Made by a program: the position numbers and the translations under genes. Positions 7,935 through 15,519 of a stretch of DNA of 28,845 nucleotides are shown in pieces. This DNA is from a virus, in IMG/VR virus record IMGVR_UViG_3300013372_003692, positions 1-28,845 of that record. One strand, written 5' to 3'. Numbering within the stretch: position 1 is the first letter of the stretch; each line of letters begins with the position of its first letter. The notes below the pieces were generated by a model that had not been told where the DNA came from, ran no database searches, and saw nothing but the letters and a program-made list of their open reading frames with translations.

Positions 7935-8097
7935 ATTGCAGATAAATGCTAAGTTCAAACATAATGGCACTATTTATGTTAAAATCCCAGCAGAAAAAGC
8001 AAACTGCTGTAAGACAACTGCTAATTGTCAAAATTGGGAAACAAAACAAAAGGCAAAAATATCACCAGAAGATGAAGTTGAAGAGGTACAATCCTAA
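7921..8097 (+). CDS. Small conserved-looking protein between the polymerase halves
   Basis: A 58-residue protein too small to assign. It reads MKFHELQINAKFKHNG, then TIYVKIPAEKA, then a cysteine-containing stretch NCCKTTANC, and ends in an acidic tail (EDEVEEVQ). The opening, with a 'K-F-x-x-L-x-x-x-x-x-F-x-x-N-G-x-x-Y-V-K-I' pattern, is that of small beta-barrel-like phage proteins of unknown role that I have seen near replication genes. It has a good AAGGAG about 7 bases before its ATG, better than most neighbours, and overlaps the end of the polymerase N-half by 14 bases. An in-frame ATG further upstream (7861) is unlikely because it would overlap the polymerase much more. Function unknown; co-expression with polymerase and exonuclease is clear. 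Confidence 0.65.
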   Translation: MKFHELQINAKFKHNGTIYVKIPAEKANCCKTTANCQNWETKQKAKISPEDEVEEVQS

Positions 8098-8103
8098 TTA
8101 TTT

Positions 8104-8799
8104 ATGTTAACTAAAAAAATTTGTGTTTTTGATTTTGAAACTGATGGCTCTGATCCAGAATCATGTAGTCCTGTTCAATTAGCCGCAGTCATGATTGATC
8201 CTGTCAAGTTAGAAATAATTGATGGATCAGAATTTAATGTTCATTGTAAGCCAGAAGTAATAGAAAAAAATCCCGACTATATTTATGAAACTGATATTAT
8301 AGATTTTCATTCTAGAGTGAAAGGATGTAGTCAAGAAGATATTTATAAAGAGTGGAGACAATATCCTTCTCAACAAATAGCATGGAATTCTTTTATTTCA
8401 TATTTAGACAAGTATCATTGCTTTGGTAGAAAGAAAAAAAATATATTTACAGCACCTATAGCTGCTGGATATAATATTAATAGATTTGATTTAAAAATTA
8501 TCAATAGACTAAGCCAGAAATACAAGACTATTGAACCAAAAGAAAAAACATCATCTCTGTTTTATCCAAGAGATGTTCTTGATATTATGAATTTAGTTTT
8601 TTATTGGTTTGAAAGTTCGGATCTAAAAAGTTATTCTTTGGATACTGTTAGAGAATATCTTGGTATTTCAAAAGATGGTGCTCACGATGCCTTGAAAGAC
8701 GTTAAAGACTGTGCTATGATACTAACTAGGTTTATGAGATTGCACAGGAAATTATGTCCAAAAATTTCATTTAAAGGATCTTTTTTGAATGACGATTAA
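8104..8799 (+). CDS. DnaQ-like 3'-5' proofreading exonuclease (DEDDh)
   Basis: Proofreading exonuclease, the expected partner of the DnaE-type polymerase encoded on both sides. The 231 residues carry Exo I VFDFETDG (D10, E12), Exo II AGYNINRFDLKII (D129) and Exo III AHDALKDVKD (H194, D199), the DEDDh arrangement of the epsilon subunit. An insert of about 50 residues between Exo I and II contains DIIDFHSRVKG, resembling the epsilon region that precedes a 'thumb' helix. No clear QxxLxLF-type clamp-binding motif is seen. The gene starts six bases after the small protein and overlaps the polymerase C-half by 11 bases, so alpha-N, epsilon and alpha-C are made from one message. That order suggests assembly of a phage polymerase core. 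Confidence 0.9.
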   Translation: MLTKKICVFDFETDGSDPESCSPVQLAAVMIDPVKLEIIDGSEFNVHCKPEVIEKNPDYIYETDIIDFHSRVKGCSQEDIYKEWRQYPSQQIAWNSFISYLDKYHCFGRKKKNIFTAPIAAGYNINRFDLKIINRLSQKYKTIEPKEKTSSLFYPRDVLDIMNLVFYWFESSDLKSYSLDTVREYLGISKDGAHDALKDVKDCAMILTRFMRLHRKLCPKISFKGSFLNDD

Positions 8800-10387
8800 G
8801 TTTAATTGCGGTTGTGAATTCAATAGTAATAGTGATAGTAAATTACATATTGATTATGATATAAATAAAATAAAGTTTGATTGCCCAAAAACTTGGGATA
8901 TGATTTCTGAAGGAAACACTAAAGGTGTTTTTCAATTAGAGTCTAGGTTAGGGCAGAGTATGGCTAAAAAACTTAAGCCCGAAAATATTGAGCAATTAGC
9001 CGCGCTAATTAGTATCATGAGACCGGGTTCTCTAGAAGCTTTTAGAGAAGGTAAAAGTGTTAGTAATCATTATATAGACAAAAAGAATGGTCAAGAAAGT
9101 CTTGATTATTTTCATCCTACATTAGAGCCATGTTTAAAGGCTACTTATGGAGAAATGATTTATCAAGAACAGGCTATGGAAATTGCCAAAGTGGTTGCTG
9201 GATTTGATCTACAAGAAGCTGATATGTTAAGAAAAGCTATTGGTAAGAAAAAACCAGAAGAAATGGCCAAAATCAAAAATAAATTCATTAGCGGATGCAA
9301 TAATCTTGGCAAGGTTACTAATAATGAAGCGGAGCAGTTGTTTGGTTGGATAGAAAAAAGTCAAAGGTATTCATTTAATAAAAGCCATGCTGTTAGTTAT
9401 GCTGTAAATGCCTTTATGTCCGCTCATGCTAAGGCTCATTTTCCTACTATCTTTTTCTTATCATATCTTAGACTAGCCAAAGATAAAATAGATCCTCAAG
9501 AAGAAATTCTTGAATTGATCATTAATGCTAAGTCTATGGATATAGATATTTTTTGTCCCACTATGGTGCTTAAAAATAAAGATTTTAAAATTCAAAATAA
9601 AAAGATATATTTTGGATTAACTAATATCAAGGGTGTTGGTCAATCTGTGTTTGATAAATTATATGGAATTATTGCCGATATAGATTTAATTAAATACACT
9701 TGGAGCGAAACATTATTTTATATATTATTAAATATTAATTCGACAGCAGCCAAAGCATTGATTCAGTCTGGTGCGTTAGATTACTTAAAAGTCTCAAGAA
9801 ATCAAATGCTATATGAGTTTAATCTGGTCTGCGAACTGACAAAAAAAGAAACTGAAAATACAATTAAATTAATCAAAGATAATCCAAAATTACAAATCAT
9901 TGACTTAATAAGGCAGTTAATCGCTAATACCAAAATTTCTAAGAATAGACAGCAAAAAGTCCTAAGTATAGTTAATCAACTATCAGAACCACCATATTCT
10001 CTTGTAGATAGTCCAGAATGGATATCTGATAACGAAAGAGAATTACTGGGTGCTCCAATAACCTGTACTAAAACAGATTCTTATGATTCATCATACGCAA
10101 ATACTGATTGTAAAGATATTCGTAATTTTCCAGATACTAAACAGTTTTTTATTATAGCAGAAATTCAATCTGTTAATATTATTGTAACTAAGCGTGGAAG
10201 ATCTCCTGGAAAAGAAATGTGTTTTATACAAATATCAGACTCTTATGGCAGTCTAGATTGTGTATTATTTCCAGAAGAATTTACCGAGAATAAAGCATTA
10301 TTACAGGCTGGTAGAGTATTGATGTTTAATGGACAGAAGTCAAAAAAGGATAGTTCTGTGATCATAAAAAAAATCTTTGTTGTATAG
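8789..10387 (+). CDS. dnaE: DNA polymerase III alpha, C-terminal half (fingers, HhH, OB)
   Basis: C-terminal half of the split polymerase, 532 residues. A short N-terminal extension with FNCGCEF (C7, C9) and DCPKTWDMISEGNTKGVFQLESR leads into the fingers domain. The DnaE landmarks follow in order: ISIMRPGSLEAF, TYGEMIYQEQAMEIA, GFDLQEADMLRKAIGKKKPEEM (starting near 138), and YSFNKSHAVSYA (194-203). A helix-hairpin-helix region follows (about 275-340, GLTNIKGVGQSVFDKL), then an OB-fold domain over the last 85 residues (FFIIAEI to IIKKIFVV). The N-half ends at the palm, so together they equal one DnaE with nothing essential missing. The start overlaps the exonuclease by 11 bases. The gene ends with TAG, 2 bases before the ssb promoter. 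Confidence 0.9.
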   Translation: MTIKFNCGCEFNSNSDSKLHIDYDINKIKFDCPKTWDMISEGNTKGVFQLESRLGQSMAKKLKPENIEQLAALISIMRPGSLEAFREGKSVSNHYIDKKNGQESLDYFHPTLEPCLKATYGEMIYQEQAMEIAKVVAGFDLQEADMLRKAIGKKKPEEMAKIKNKFISGCNNLGKVTNNEAEQLFGWIEKSQRYSFNKSHAVSYAVNAFMSAHAKAHFPTIFFLSYLRLAKDKIDPQEEILELIINAKSMDIDIFCPTMVLKNKDFKIQNKKIYFGLTNIKGVGQSVFDKLYGIIADIDLIKYTWSETLFYILLNINSTAAKALIQSGALDYLKVSRNQMLYEFNLVCELTKKETENTIKLIKDNPKLQIIDLIRQLIANTKISKNRQQKVLSIVNQLSEPPYSLVDSPEWISDNERELLGAPITCTKTDSYDSSYANTDCKDIRNFPDTKQFFIIAEIQSVNIIVTKRGRSPGKEMCFIQISDSYGSLDCVLFPEEFTENKALLQAGRVLMFNGQKSKKDSSVIIKKIFVV

Positions 10388-10388
10388 C

Positions 10389-10416
10389 TTGACACTCAGA
10401 CCACAATCTGTATAAT
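10389..10416 (+). promoter_or_regulatory. Sigma70-type promoter of ssb
   Basis: TTGACA at 10389-10394 and TATAAT at 10411-10416, both perfect consensus, with a 16-base spacer. It lies just after the polymerase stop and gives ssb a leader of roughly 40 bases. It is the only consensus promoter I noticed in the window and should be read by a standard housekeeping bacterial RNA polymerase. Confidence 0.85.
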
Positions 10417-10461
10417 AAAGTAGAATGTGTTTCTTCTTTTAGCAACTTAAGGAGTTTTGAA

Positions 10462-10827
10462 ATGAATATTGTTTTACTACGAGGAAATTTGACAAGAGAC
10501 CCAGAGCTAAGAACAGTTAATAGTGGAGAAAAGCAAACATCTGTTGTTTCTTTTACTGTTGCTGTTTCTAGAGATTTTACCAGAGCTAATGGAACCAAGG
10601 ATAAAATCGTATCTTATCTTCTATGTGAAGCATGGGATAGTGGAGCAGAGATAATCGGAGAATCCTTTAGGAAGGGTGATTTGGTTATGGTTGAAGGAAG
10701 TCTTCGTAATGATTCTTGGGAAAAGGATGGTGTCAAACATTCCACACTAAAGGTAAGAGTTAATAATTTTTCTAAGATCACAAAGCTTAAGAAAAAGGAA
10801 GTTTCAGAAGAAAGCGTTTCTTTCTAA
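10462..10827 (+). CDS. ssb: Single-stranded DNA-binding protein
   Basis: Coats single-stranded DNA during replication and recombination. The 121-residue protein is a typical bacterial-type OB-fold SSB: NIVLLRGNLTRDPELR at the start, VVSFTVAVSRDF, LLCEAWDSGAEIIGESFRKGDLVMVEGSL and a final strand around LKVRVNNFSKI. The C-terminal tail is very short and ends EESVSF. It keeps the acidic character and terminal Phe of the SSB tip but lacks the usual long disordered linker and the DDDIPF form. It has its own promoter, a good AAGGAG 8 bases before ATG, and an intrinsic terminator after the stop, so it is a monocistronic unit, probably made in large amounts. Confidence 0.93.
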   Translation: MNIVLLRGNLTRDPELRTVNSGEKQTSVVSFTVAVSRDFTRANGTKDKIVSYLLCEAWDSGAEIIGESFRKGDLVMVEGSLRNDSWEKDGVKHSTLKVRVNNFSKITKLKKKEVSEESVSF

Positions 10828-10859
10828 GATAATTAATCACACAACCATTAACACAAACT

Positions 10860-10882
10860 AGGGGCGACAACGCCCCTTTTTT
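10860..10882 (+). terminator. Intrinsic terminator after ssb
   Basis: GGGGCG-ACAA-CGCCCC hairpin (10861-10876), extended by one A-T pair at 10860/10877, with a tetraloop and a run of six T (10877-10882). This is a textbook Rho-independent terminator, 32 bases after the ssb stop and 10 bases before the next ATG. Confidence 0.93.
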
Positions 10883-10892
10883 GTAAAATTAT

Positions 10893-12485
10893 ATGAAAAA
10901 AAAACGAATATTAATGTGTGCAGAAGCACATGATATAAATTCTGGATTTGGTAGATATACCAAGGAAATACTACAAAGATTATATAATAATCCTAATTAT
11001 GAGATCGCAGAATTTGCTTCTTATTTTAACTATGGTAAAACAAAAACAGTACCGTGGAAAGTTTATGCAAATGCTGTAGATGACTCTCATCCGGAAGCCG
11101 AGAACTACAAAAAAAATCCACTTAATCAATTTGGTTTATGGCGTTTCGATAAAGTGGTATCTCATTTCAAGCCAGATATTGTTTTTGATATTAGAGATTA
11201 TTGGATGTTTGCTTATCAAGAGATGTCTGCGTTTAGAAAATATTTTCATTGGGTAATTGCTCCTACTGTAGACTCTATACCTCAAAGAACAGAGTGGTTG
11301 AAAACTTTTGAAAACGCAGATGTTGTTCTTACTCATACAGACTGGGCTGGCGATTATTTGAGATCATTAAATAGAAAAATAAATGTTGGCGGTTGTGTGT
11401 CTGATTCTGTTGATCCAGACACTTTTAAGCCCGTAAATTGGACAAAAAACTTTCATAAGACTAGGTATAATATACCATCAAATTCTGTTGTTATTGGTTC
11501 TGTTATGAGAAATCAGAAACGCAAATTAATAGCAGAATTATTCTCAAGTCTTAAAAAATTATTATCCATATCTAGTAATAAAAATATATATTTGTATCTA
11601 CATACGTCTTTTCCAGAACCTGCTGGATGGGACATACCGCAATTACTACAAGAATATGGGGTATATAACAATGTTTTATTTACCTATTATAATCCACAAT
11701 CTAAGAATATTCTAGTTTCTCCATTCAAAGGAGCAATTTTTGCAAACGACAAGAACGAAACTTATATATTTCCTAATGTGGTAAATGGCGTAAACAACGA
11801 CCAACTATGTGAAATTTATAATTTATTTGATATTTATGTTCAGTATGCAATTTGCGAAGGTTTGGGCATACCACAATTAGAGGCAGCGGCTTGTGGAATA
11901 CCATTATTTTCTGTTAATTATAGTGGAATGGAAGAAATTACCTCTAAAGTAGATGGAGTAAAACTCCGCTATTTATTAAGTAAAGAATTGGAGACGGGTT
12001 CTGATAGAGCAACACCAGACAATGATCATCTAATTGCAGAAATTTTAAAATGGATGGATAAATCAACTCTAGAAAAGAAAAAAATATCTAAAAGAACAAG
12101 AGAATTATTAGTTGATAATTATAGCTGGGATATAACTGCTAATAATTTAATGAAAGTATTTGATAGTTTGGAACCAAAAAACATATGGCATGAGCCTTTA
12201 CAATTTAACACTTCCTTAAGTGCTCCTATTTCACTACCAAATCGTAGTTTTATTAATTTTGTTATTGATAATATTCTTATGGAACCAAAGTTAAAAAATA
12301 CACATTTTGCACAATCTATAATAAAAAATTTAGACGAATCGTGTTTTGGTCTTAGTCAAGACTTGGTAATTAAAAAAAGACAAGAAGCACTAAAGCCACT
12401 AGAAATGTATATGAATAGTAAAATGTCATGTGAACAAATTAGGTCGGGGCAAACTATTCTTTCTGATGACTTTTTATCTCAATGA
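10893..12485 (+). CDS. GT4-like glycosyltransferase, 530 residues
   Basis: Predicted GT-B-fold glycosyltransferase (GT4-like) using a nucleotide sugar. The N-terminal Rossmann domain has ILMCAEAHDINSGFGRYTKEIL with the glycine-rich turn (SGFGRY). The linker reads SDSVDPDTFKP, the usual 'V-D-x-x-x-F-x-P' site, and the second domain carries GSVMRNQKRK (202-211) and the E-x7-E motif CEGLGIPQLEAAACG (E322, E330). About 150 extra residues follow the catalytic domains (beyond 375), of unknown function. The gene begins 10 bases after the ssb terminator with no SD or promoter that I can recognise, so it may be translated weakly or from a transcript starting close to the ATG. It overlaps the next glycosyltransferase by 4 bases (ATGA). 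The acceptor, either a host envelope glycan or a phage component, cannot be told from sequence. Confidence 0.85.
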   Translation: MKKKRILMCAEAHDINSGFGRYTKEILQRLYNNPNYEIAEFASYFNYGKTKTVPWKVYANAVDDSHPEAENYKKNPLNQFGLWRFDKVVSHFKPDIVFDIRDYWMFAYQEMSAFRKYFHWVIAPTVDSIPQRTEWLKTFENADVVLTHTDWAGDYLRSLNRKINVGGCVSDSVDPDTFKPVNWTKNFHKTRYNIPSNSVVIGSVMRNQKRKLIAELFSSLKKLLSISSNKNIYLYLHTSFPEPAGWDIPQLLQEYGVYNNVLFTYYNPQSKNILVSPFKGAIFANDKNETYIFPNVVNGVNNDQLCEIYNLFDIYVQYAICEGLGIPQLEAAACGIPLFSVNYSGMEEITSKVDGVKLRYLLSKELETGSDRATPDNDHLIAEILKWMDKSTLEKKKISKRTRELLVDNYSWDITANNLMKVFDSLEPKNIWHEPLQFNTSLSAPISLPNRSFINFVIDNILMEPKLKNTHFAQSIIKNLDESCFGLSQDLVIKKRQEALKPLEMYMNSKMSCEQIRSGQTILSDDFLSQ

Positions 12486-13582
12486 GTAATATTCTATATA
12501 TAGGTCCGTATCGTGAATTTACAGGAATGGGTAATGCTGCCAGACAGTATATCAAAGCATTGTTAGTTGCTGGACACAATATTGGTATTCGTCCAATATA
12601 CAATATATTTAAGGCATATCCAGAAAAAGATATTGATTATGAAATACTAGAACTAGAATCTAATATTTCTAAGCCATATGATATTCTAATTCAACACTGC
12701 TATCCACACCAACTGTATTACGATAATCGTTTTCAAAAAAATATTGGTATTATACATTTAGAATCTAATAATTATTATTCTAATCTTAGTAATTATATCA
12801 ATATGATGGATGAAATTATTGTGGGGAGTAATTTCGTACATAAAACTTTGTCTTCTATTAATTTTAACAAACCAATTAAGGTTGTGCCAGAGCCTATAGA
12901 TTTAGAATTTATTAAAAAATATAGAGATAATAATGCTAGATCTATTAAAAATAACTATTCTTTTTATGCTATTGGGGATCTATCAGAAAGAAAAAATCTA
13001 TATGAGATTGTAAAAGCTTTTGTTGTAGCATACGATACCGATGATAATGTTGATTTAGTTTTAAAAATTATTAGCAATCAGGAAAGAGTAGCTACTGATC
13101 AAGAAATTGAGTATGAATTAAATAAAATATATTCACGAATCAAGAAAAACTATGAGAAGCGTCCCCGCATAGTATTTGGAGATATAGACTACCATTCAAT
13201 GCTTTATCTACACAATAATAATGACTGTTTTATAAATGTATCTAGCGGCGAAAGTTTTGGTTATTCTACTTTAGAAGCTATGGCTTTTAATAATCAACTT
13301 ATCGTAAACGATCATATTGGCAGCTCTGAGATTATTGATGAAGATTGTGGCTTATTTAATAATGTCTACAAAAGAAGTTGCGAAGATTCATCAAGACTAT
13401 ACCATATATATAATTCTTATCATCAGTCTTGGCACAAGCCAGAAATTGATAGTTTAATTGTAAATATGAACACGGCAAGAAATGAATCTAAAGAAAATCG
13501 TGAAAAAAGAGTAGAAAAACAAAATGATAGACTAAATAATTTTTCTATAGAATCAATATCTAAAACATTAATTAATATATGA
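12482..13582 (+). CDS. GT4-like glycosyltransferase, 366 residues
   Basis: Second predicted GT-B glycosyltransferase. It opens NILYIGPYREFTGMGNAARQYIKAL, where the glycine-rich GMGNAAR turn matches the GT4 N-terminal domain. VVPEPIDLEF (134-143) is the inter-domain linker, AIGDLSERKNLYEIVKAF (163-180) holds the Arg/Lys pair that binds the nucleotide diphosphate, and GESFGYSTLEAMAFNN carries E257 and E265 (E-x7-E). Length is normal for a one-domain-pair GT4 enzyme, shorter than the preceding protein. It is coupled to neighbours on both sides by ATGA overlaps, so glycosyltransferases and the following small proteins form an operon. The sugar donor and acceptor are not evident. Confidence 0.85.
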   Translation: MSNILYIGPYREFTGMGNAARQYIKALLVAGHNIGIRPIYNIFKAYPEKDIDYEILELESNISKPYDILIQHCYPHQLYYDNRFQKNIGIIHLESNNYYSNLSNYINMMDEIIVGSNFVHKTLSSINFNKPIKVVPEPIDLEFIKKYRDNNARSIKNNYSFYAIGDLSERKNLYEIVKAFVVAYDTDDNVDLVLKIISNQERVATDQEIEYELNKIYSRIKKNYEKRPRIVFGDIDYHSMLYLHNNNDCFINVSSGESFGYSTLEAMAFNNQLIVNDHIGSSEIIDEDCGLFNNVYKRSCEDSSRLYHIYNSYHQSWHKPEIDSLIVNMNTARNESKENREKRVEKQNDRLNNFSIESISKTLINI

Positions 13583-14046
13583 TATCATCAATAGTACATA
13601 GAGAGTTTACTGATATTGGAGATACTATTAATATAGCATGGACTCCTTGTGATAATATATTGTTTAAAAAATTTATTCAAGACACTTGTTCTCCTTGCAA
13701 CTTATTAGACCTAAATGAAACATACTATGGAATTAATGATATTACTTTGATTTTATGCAATAATCGGCTTACTCATTTAGAAAGATCCCTAGAACTTGCA
13801 AAATTTCTATGTTGTCCTATATTAATAGTAGATCATGAAATCAAATCTAGTCATATCAAGGATGAAATTAATACTTCTTTTTTAATTAAACAAGTTTATT
13901 CTGTTGCTTTATCAGAGCCAATTGCGGCATCTTGGGGCTCAATTCATGATAATATCATATCTTTTAATGATTTAGATATAAGCAATAAAGAAATATGGAG
14001 AAATCTAATTTTCCAACTATCTAAAACTAATATAACAATAACATAA
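13579..14046 (+). CDS. Unknown protein in the glycan cluster (possible GT-B N-domain-like)
   Basis: A 155-residue protein, not recognised. There is no signal peptide or membrane helix. The middle (about 50-85) reads NDITLILCNNRLTHLERSLELAKFLCCPILIVDHEI, an alternating strand-helix-strand pattern like part of the N-terminal domain of a GT-B glycosyltransferase, where a strand ending in 'livDHe' is common. It lacks the second, nucleotide-binding domain and the E-x7-E motif, so it would not be an enzyme by itself. It could be a partner subunit of the adjacent glycosyltransferases or a remnant. It starts with an ATGA overlap with the preceding gene and ends one base before the next ATG. Confidence 0.5.
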   Translation: MISSIVHREFTDIGDTINIAWTPCDNILFKKFIQDTCSPCNLLDLNETYYGINDITLILCNNRLTHLERSLELAKFLCCPILIVDHEIKSSHIKDEINTSFLIKQVYSVALSEPIAASWGSIHDNIISFNDLDISNKEIWRNLIFQLSKTNITIT

Positions 14047-14047
14047 A

Positions 14048-14491
14048 ATGAAAAATAAAACAAAATATAAAAAATATTATATTCATATAAATAAGCCTCA
14101 AATTGAGGTTAATGATTTTGAATTTTATGAAATAAGCAAGTTAAATAAATTAAAAGATAATTCAATCTCTGAGGTATTAATATATGATTTGCTTGAATAT
14201 ATCAATTATGTTGATATTTATGAAATTTTTAAAACAATAACCGAGAAAGTTGTGGTTGATGGAAAAATACATATTCAAGGTACAGATCTAAAGTCTTTGT
14301 GTTTGGCTGTTTTAGATAGTCAAATAGATTCTAATATTTTTCGCTCAATTCTGTTTGGGTTAAATAAAAAAAATATAATGTCGTTAAACGACACTCGCAA
14401 ACTTATTGATTCATTTACTAGCATAACTGTTAATAAAATTAAGTTTTTAAATGGAGTACAATACTATATAGAATGTTTAAAAAATGAATAA
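14048..14491 (+). CDS. Methyltransferase-like protein lacking the SAM-binding motif
   Basis: A 147-residue protein with the second half of a class I methyltransferase pattern. SEVLIYDLLEYIN (about 56-68) resembles the 'fD.v...dvLEHi' strand-helix of SAM methyltransferases. EIFKTITEKVVVDGKIHIQGTDL resembles 'l.e..RvLKPGGkl.i..pd', and the C-terminal strands VNKIKFLNGVQYYIECLKN look like the usual ending. The N-terminal glycine-rich SAM loop (E/DxGxGxG) is absent: the sequence before residue 50 is too short and has no such motif. It is probably a degenerate, non-catalytic or partner protein in the sugar cluster. It overlaps the next gene by eight bases. Confidence 0.45.
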   Translation: MKNKTKYKKYYIHINKPQIEVNDFEFYEISKLNKLKDNSISEVLIYDLLEYINYVDIYEIFKTITEKVVVDGKIHIQGTDLKSLCLAVLDSQIDSNIFRSILFGLNKKNIMSLNDTRKLIDSFTSITVNKIKFLNGVQYYIECLKNE

Positions 14492-15161
14492 TATCACTTA
14501 TGTAATATTAGCATGTAACCCAGATAAAGGGATGAAATCTTACGGCTCAAAGGGTTTATTGGAGTTTAATAAAAAAAAATTATTCCAACACCAATTTGAA
14601 TGGATACGATCAAACAGCAAAAATAAAAACTATGAAATCTTATTGATATGTAATTTTGATCTATGTAGAATTCAAAAAATTATAGATCCAGATATAAAGA
14701 TATTCTCTTCTGTAAGATCTAATCCAATATATGTGGCTTGTTCAAAGGCAAAATATAATAAGTTAATCTTTATGGATTATGGATGTTTGTTTAAACCAAA
14801 AATATTAAATAATATATCTTCTAGTGTAGAATCATCAGTTTTATATGTTAACGATAAGAAAAATCAACAATTAAAAATAGGATGCATCATAAAGGATAAT
14901 TATGTGGAGCATATATTTTTAGATTTACCAGACAATAAATTCTGTAATATCTTTGCTATATCGTCAATAGACAAACAAAAAATACTAGATAATATAGAGT
15001 ATCAGCGCTTTAATTTGTTATATTTCGAAATTTTGAACATGCTTATTAGTAGTGGATCGTTAGTTAAGTCTAGTTCTATAAATAGTAAAGATTTTTTATA
15101 TTTTACACAAATGAGACAAAAAAATGACATCAACACTTTCATCAAAAAAATTACCAATTAA
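14484..15161 (+). CDS. Nucleotidyltransferase-like (GT-A fold) protein
   Basis: A 225-residue protein whose start resembles sugar-nucleotide pyrophosphorylases. ITYVILACNPDKGMK is followed by SKGLLEFNKKKLFQHQFEWI, equivalent to 'vIlAAGkGsRm...K.Ll.i.gkpLi.h.i..l'; K23 would be the conserved lysine. KLIFMDYGCLF (about 92-102) sits where a metal-binding D-x-D or 'v..GD..f' strand is expected, but only one Asp is visible. The glycine-rich loop is degraded (ACNPDKG rather than AAGxGxR), so activity is uncertain. If active it would make an NDP-sugar donor for the glycosyltransferases upstream. It overlaps the next gene by 38 bases. Confidence 0.5.
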   Translation: MNNITYVILACNPDKGMKSYGSKGLLEFNKKKLFQHQFEWIRSNSKNKNYEILLICNFDLCRIQKIIDPDIKIFSSVRSNPIYVACSKAKYNKLIFMDYGCLFKPKILNNISSSVESSVLYVNDKKNQQLKIGCIIKDNYVEHIFLDLPDNKFCNIFAISSIDKQKILDNIEYQRFNLLYFEILNMLISSGSLVKSSSINSKDFLYFTQMRQKNDINTFIKKITN

Positions 15162-15519
15162 TATTTCCATATATTCAAACTTACTAAACGATGATATTTT
15201 AAAGGATCCTAGAGTTATTCAATTGTTGAATATTGTTCATAGTCAGGATTCGCTACATAAGTATCAGTATGCTTTTTATTCAGATAGCAATGAGTTAAAA
15301 TCAAATATTTTTATACCTGTATTTCATACTATGTACTTGGCCTGCTCATCTAATAATGTGATAATAAAAGGTCAAGAAGATTTTTGGTTACTTGAAGCAT
15401 TTTCAAATAATAGATATTTTATACTAAAAGAAAACACAGAACCCACCACAGACTATGCTGCTAAAAATATACAAATTATAGATTCAATAACAGATATGGA
15501 AAAAATATATGCACTATGA
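15124..15519 (+). CDS. Unknown small protein at the end of the glycan operon
   Basis: A 131-residue protein, not recognised. It has a mixed alpha/beta composition, no cysteine motif and no signal peptide. Residues 10-60 contain INISIYSNLLNDDILKDPRV and KYQYAFYSD, suggesting a strand-helix-strand start; the C-terminal part includes YFILKENTEPTTDYAAKNI. The start overlaps the preceding gene by 38 bases, so the true start could be further in, although no other ATG lies near that junction. It overlaps the following endonuclease by 11 bases. A role in the sugar pathway is suggested only by position. Confidence 0.4.
   Translation: MTSTLSSKKLPINISIYSNLLNDDILKDPRVIQLLNIVHSQDSLHKYQYAFYSDSNELKSNIFIPVFHTMYLACSSNNVIIKGQEDFWLLEAFSNNRYFILKENTEPTTDYAAKNIQIIDSITDMEKIYAL

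Noticed and set aside
7861-8800. Split intein as the reason for two dnaE pieces
   Set aside because: The ends of the halves lack intein N- and C-terminal motifs, and the split is not at the known DnaE intein site.
10883-10892. Promoter for the first glycosyltransferase (TAAAAT near 10885)
   Set aside because: No acceptable -35 box at the right distance; the region is occupied by the terminator hairpin.
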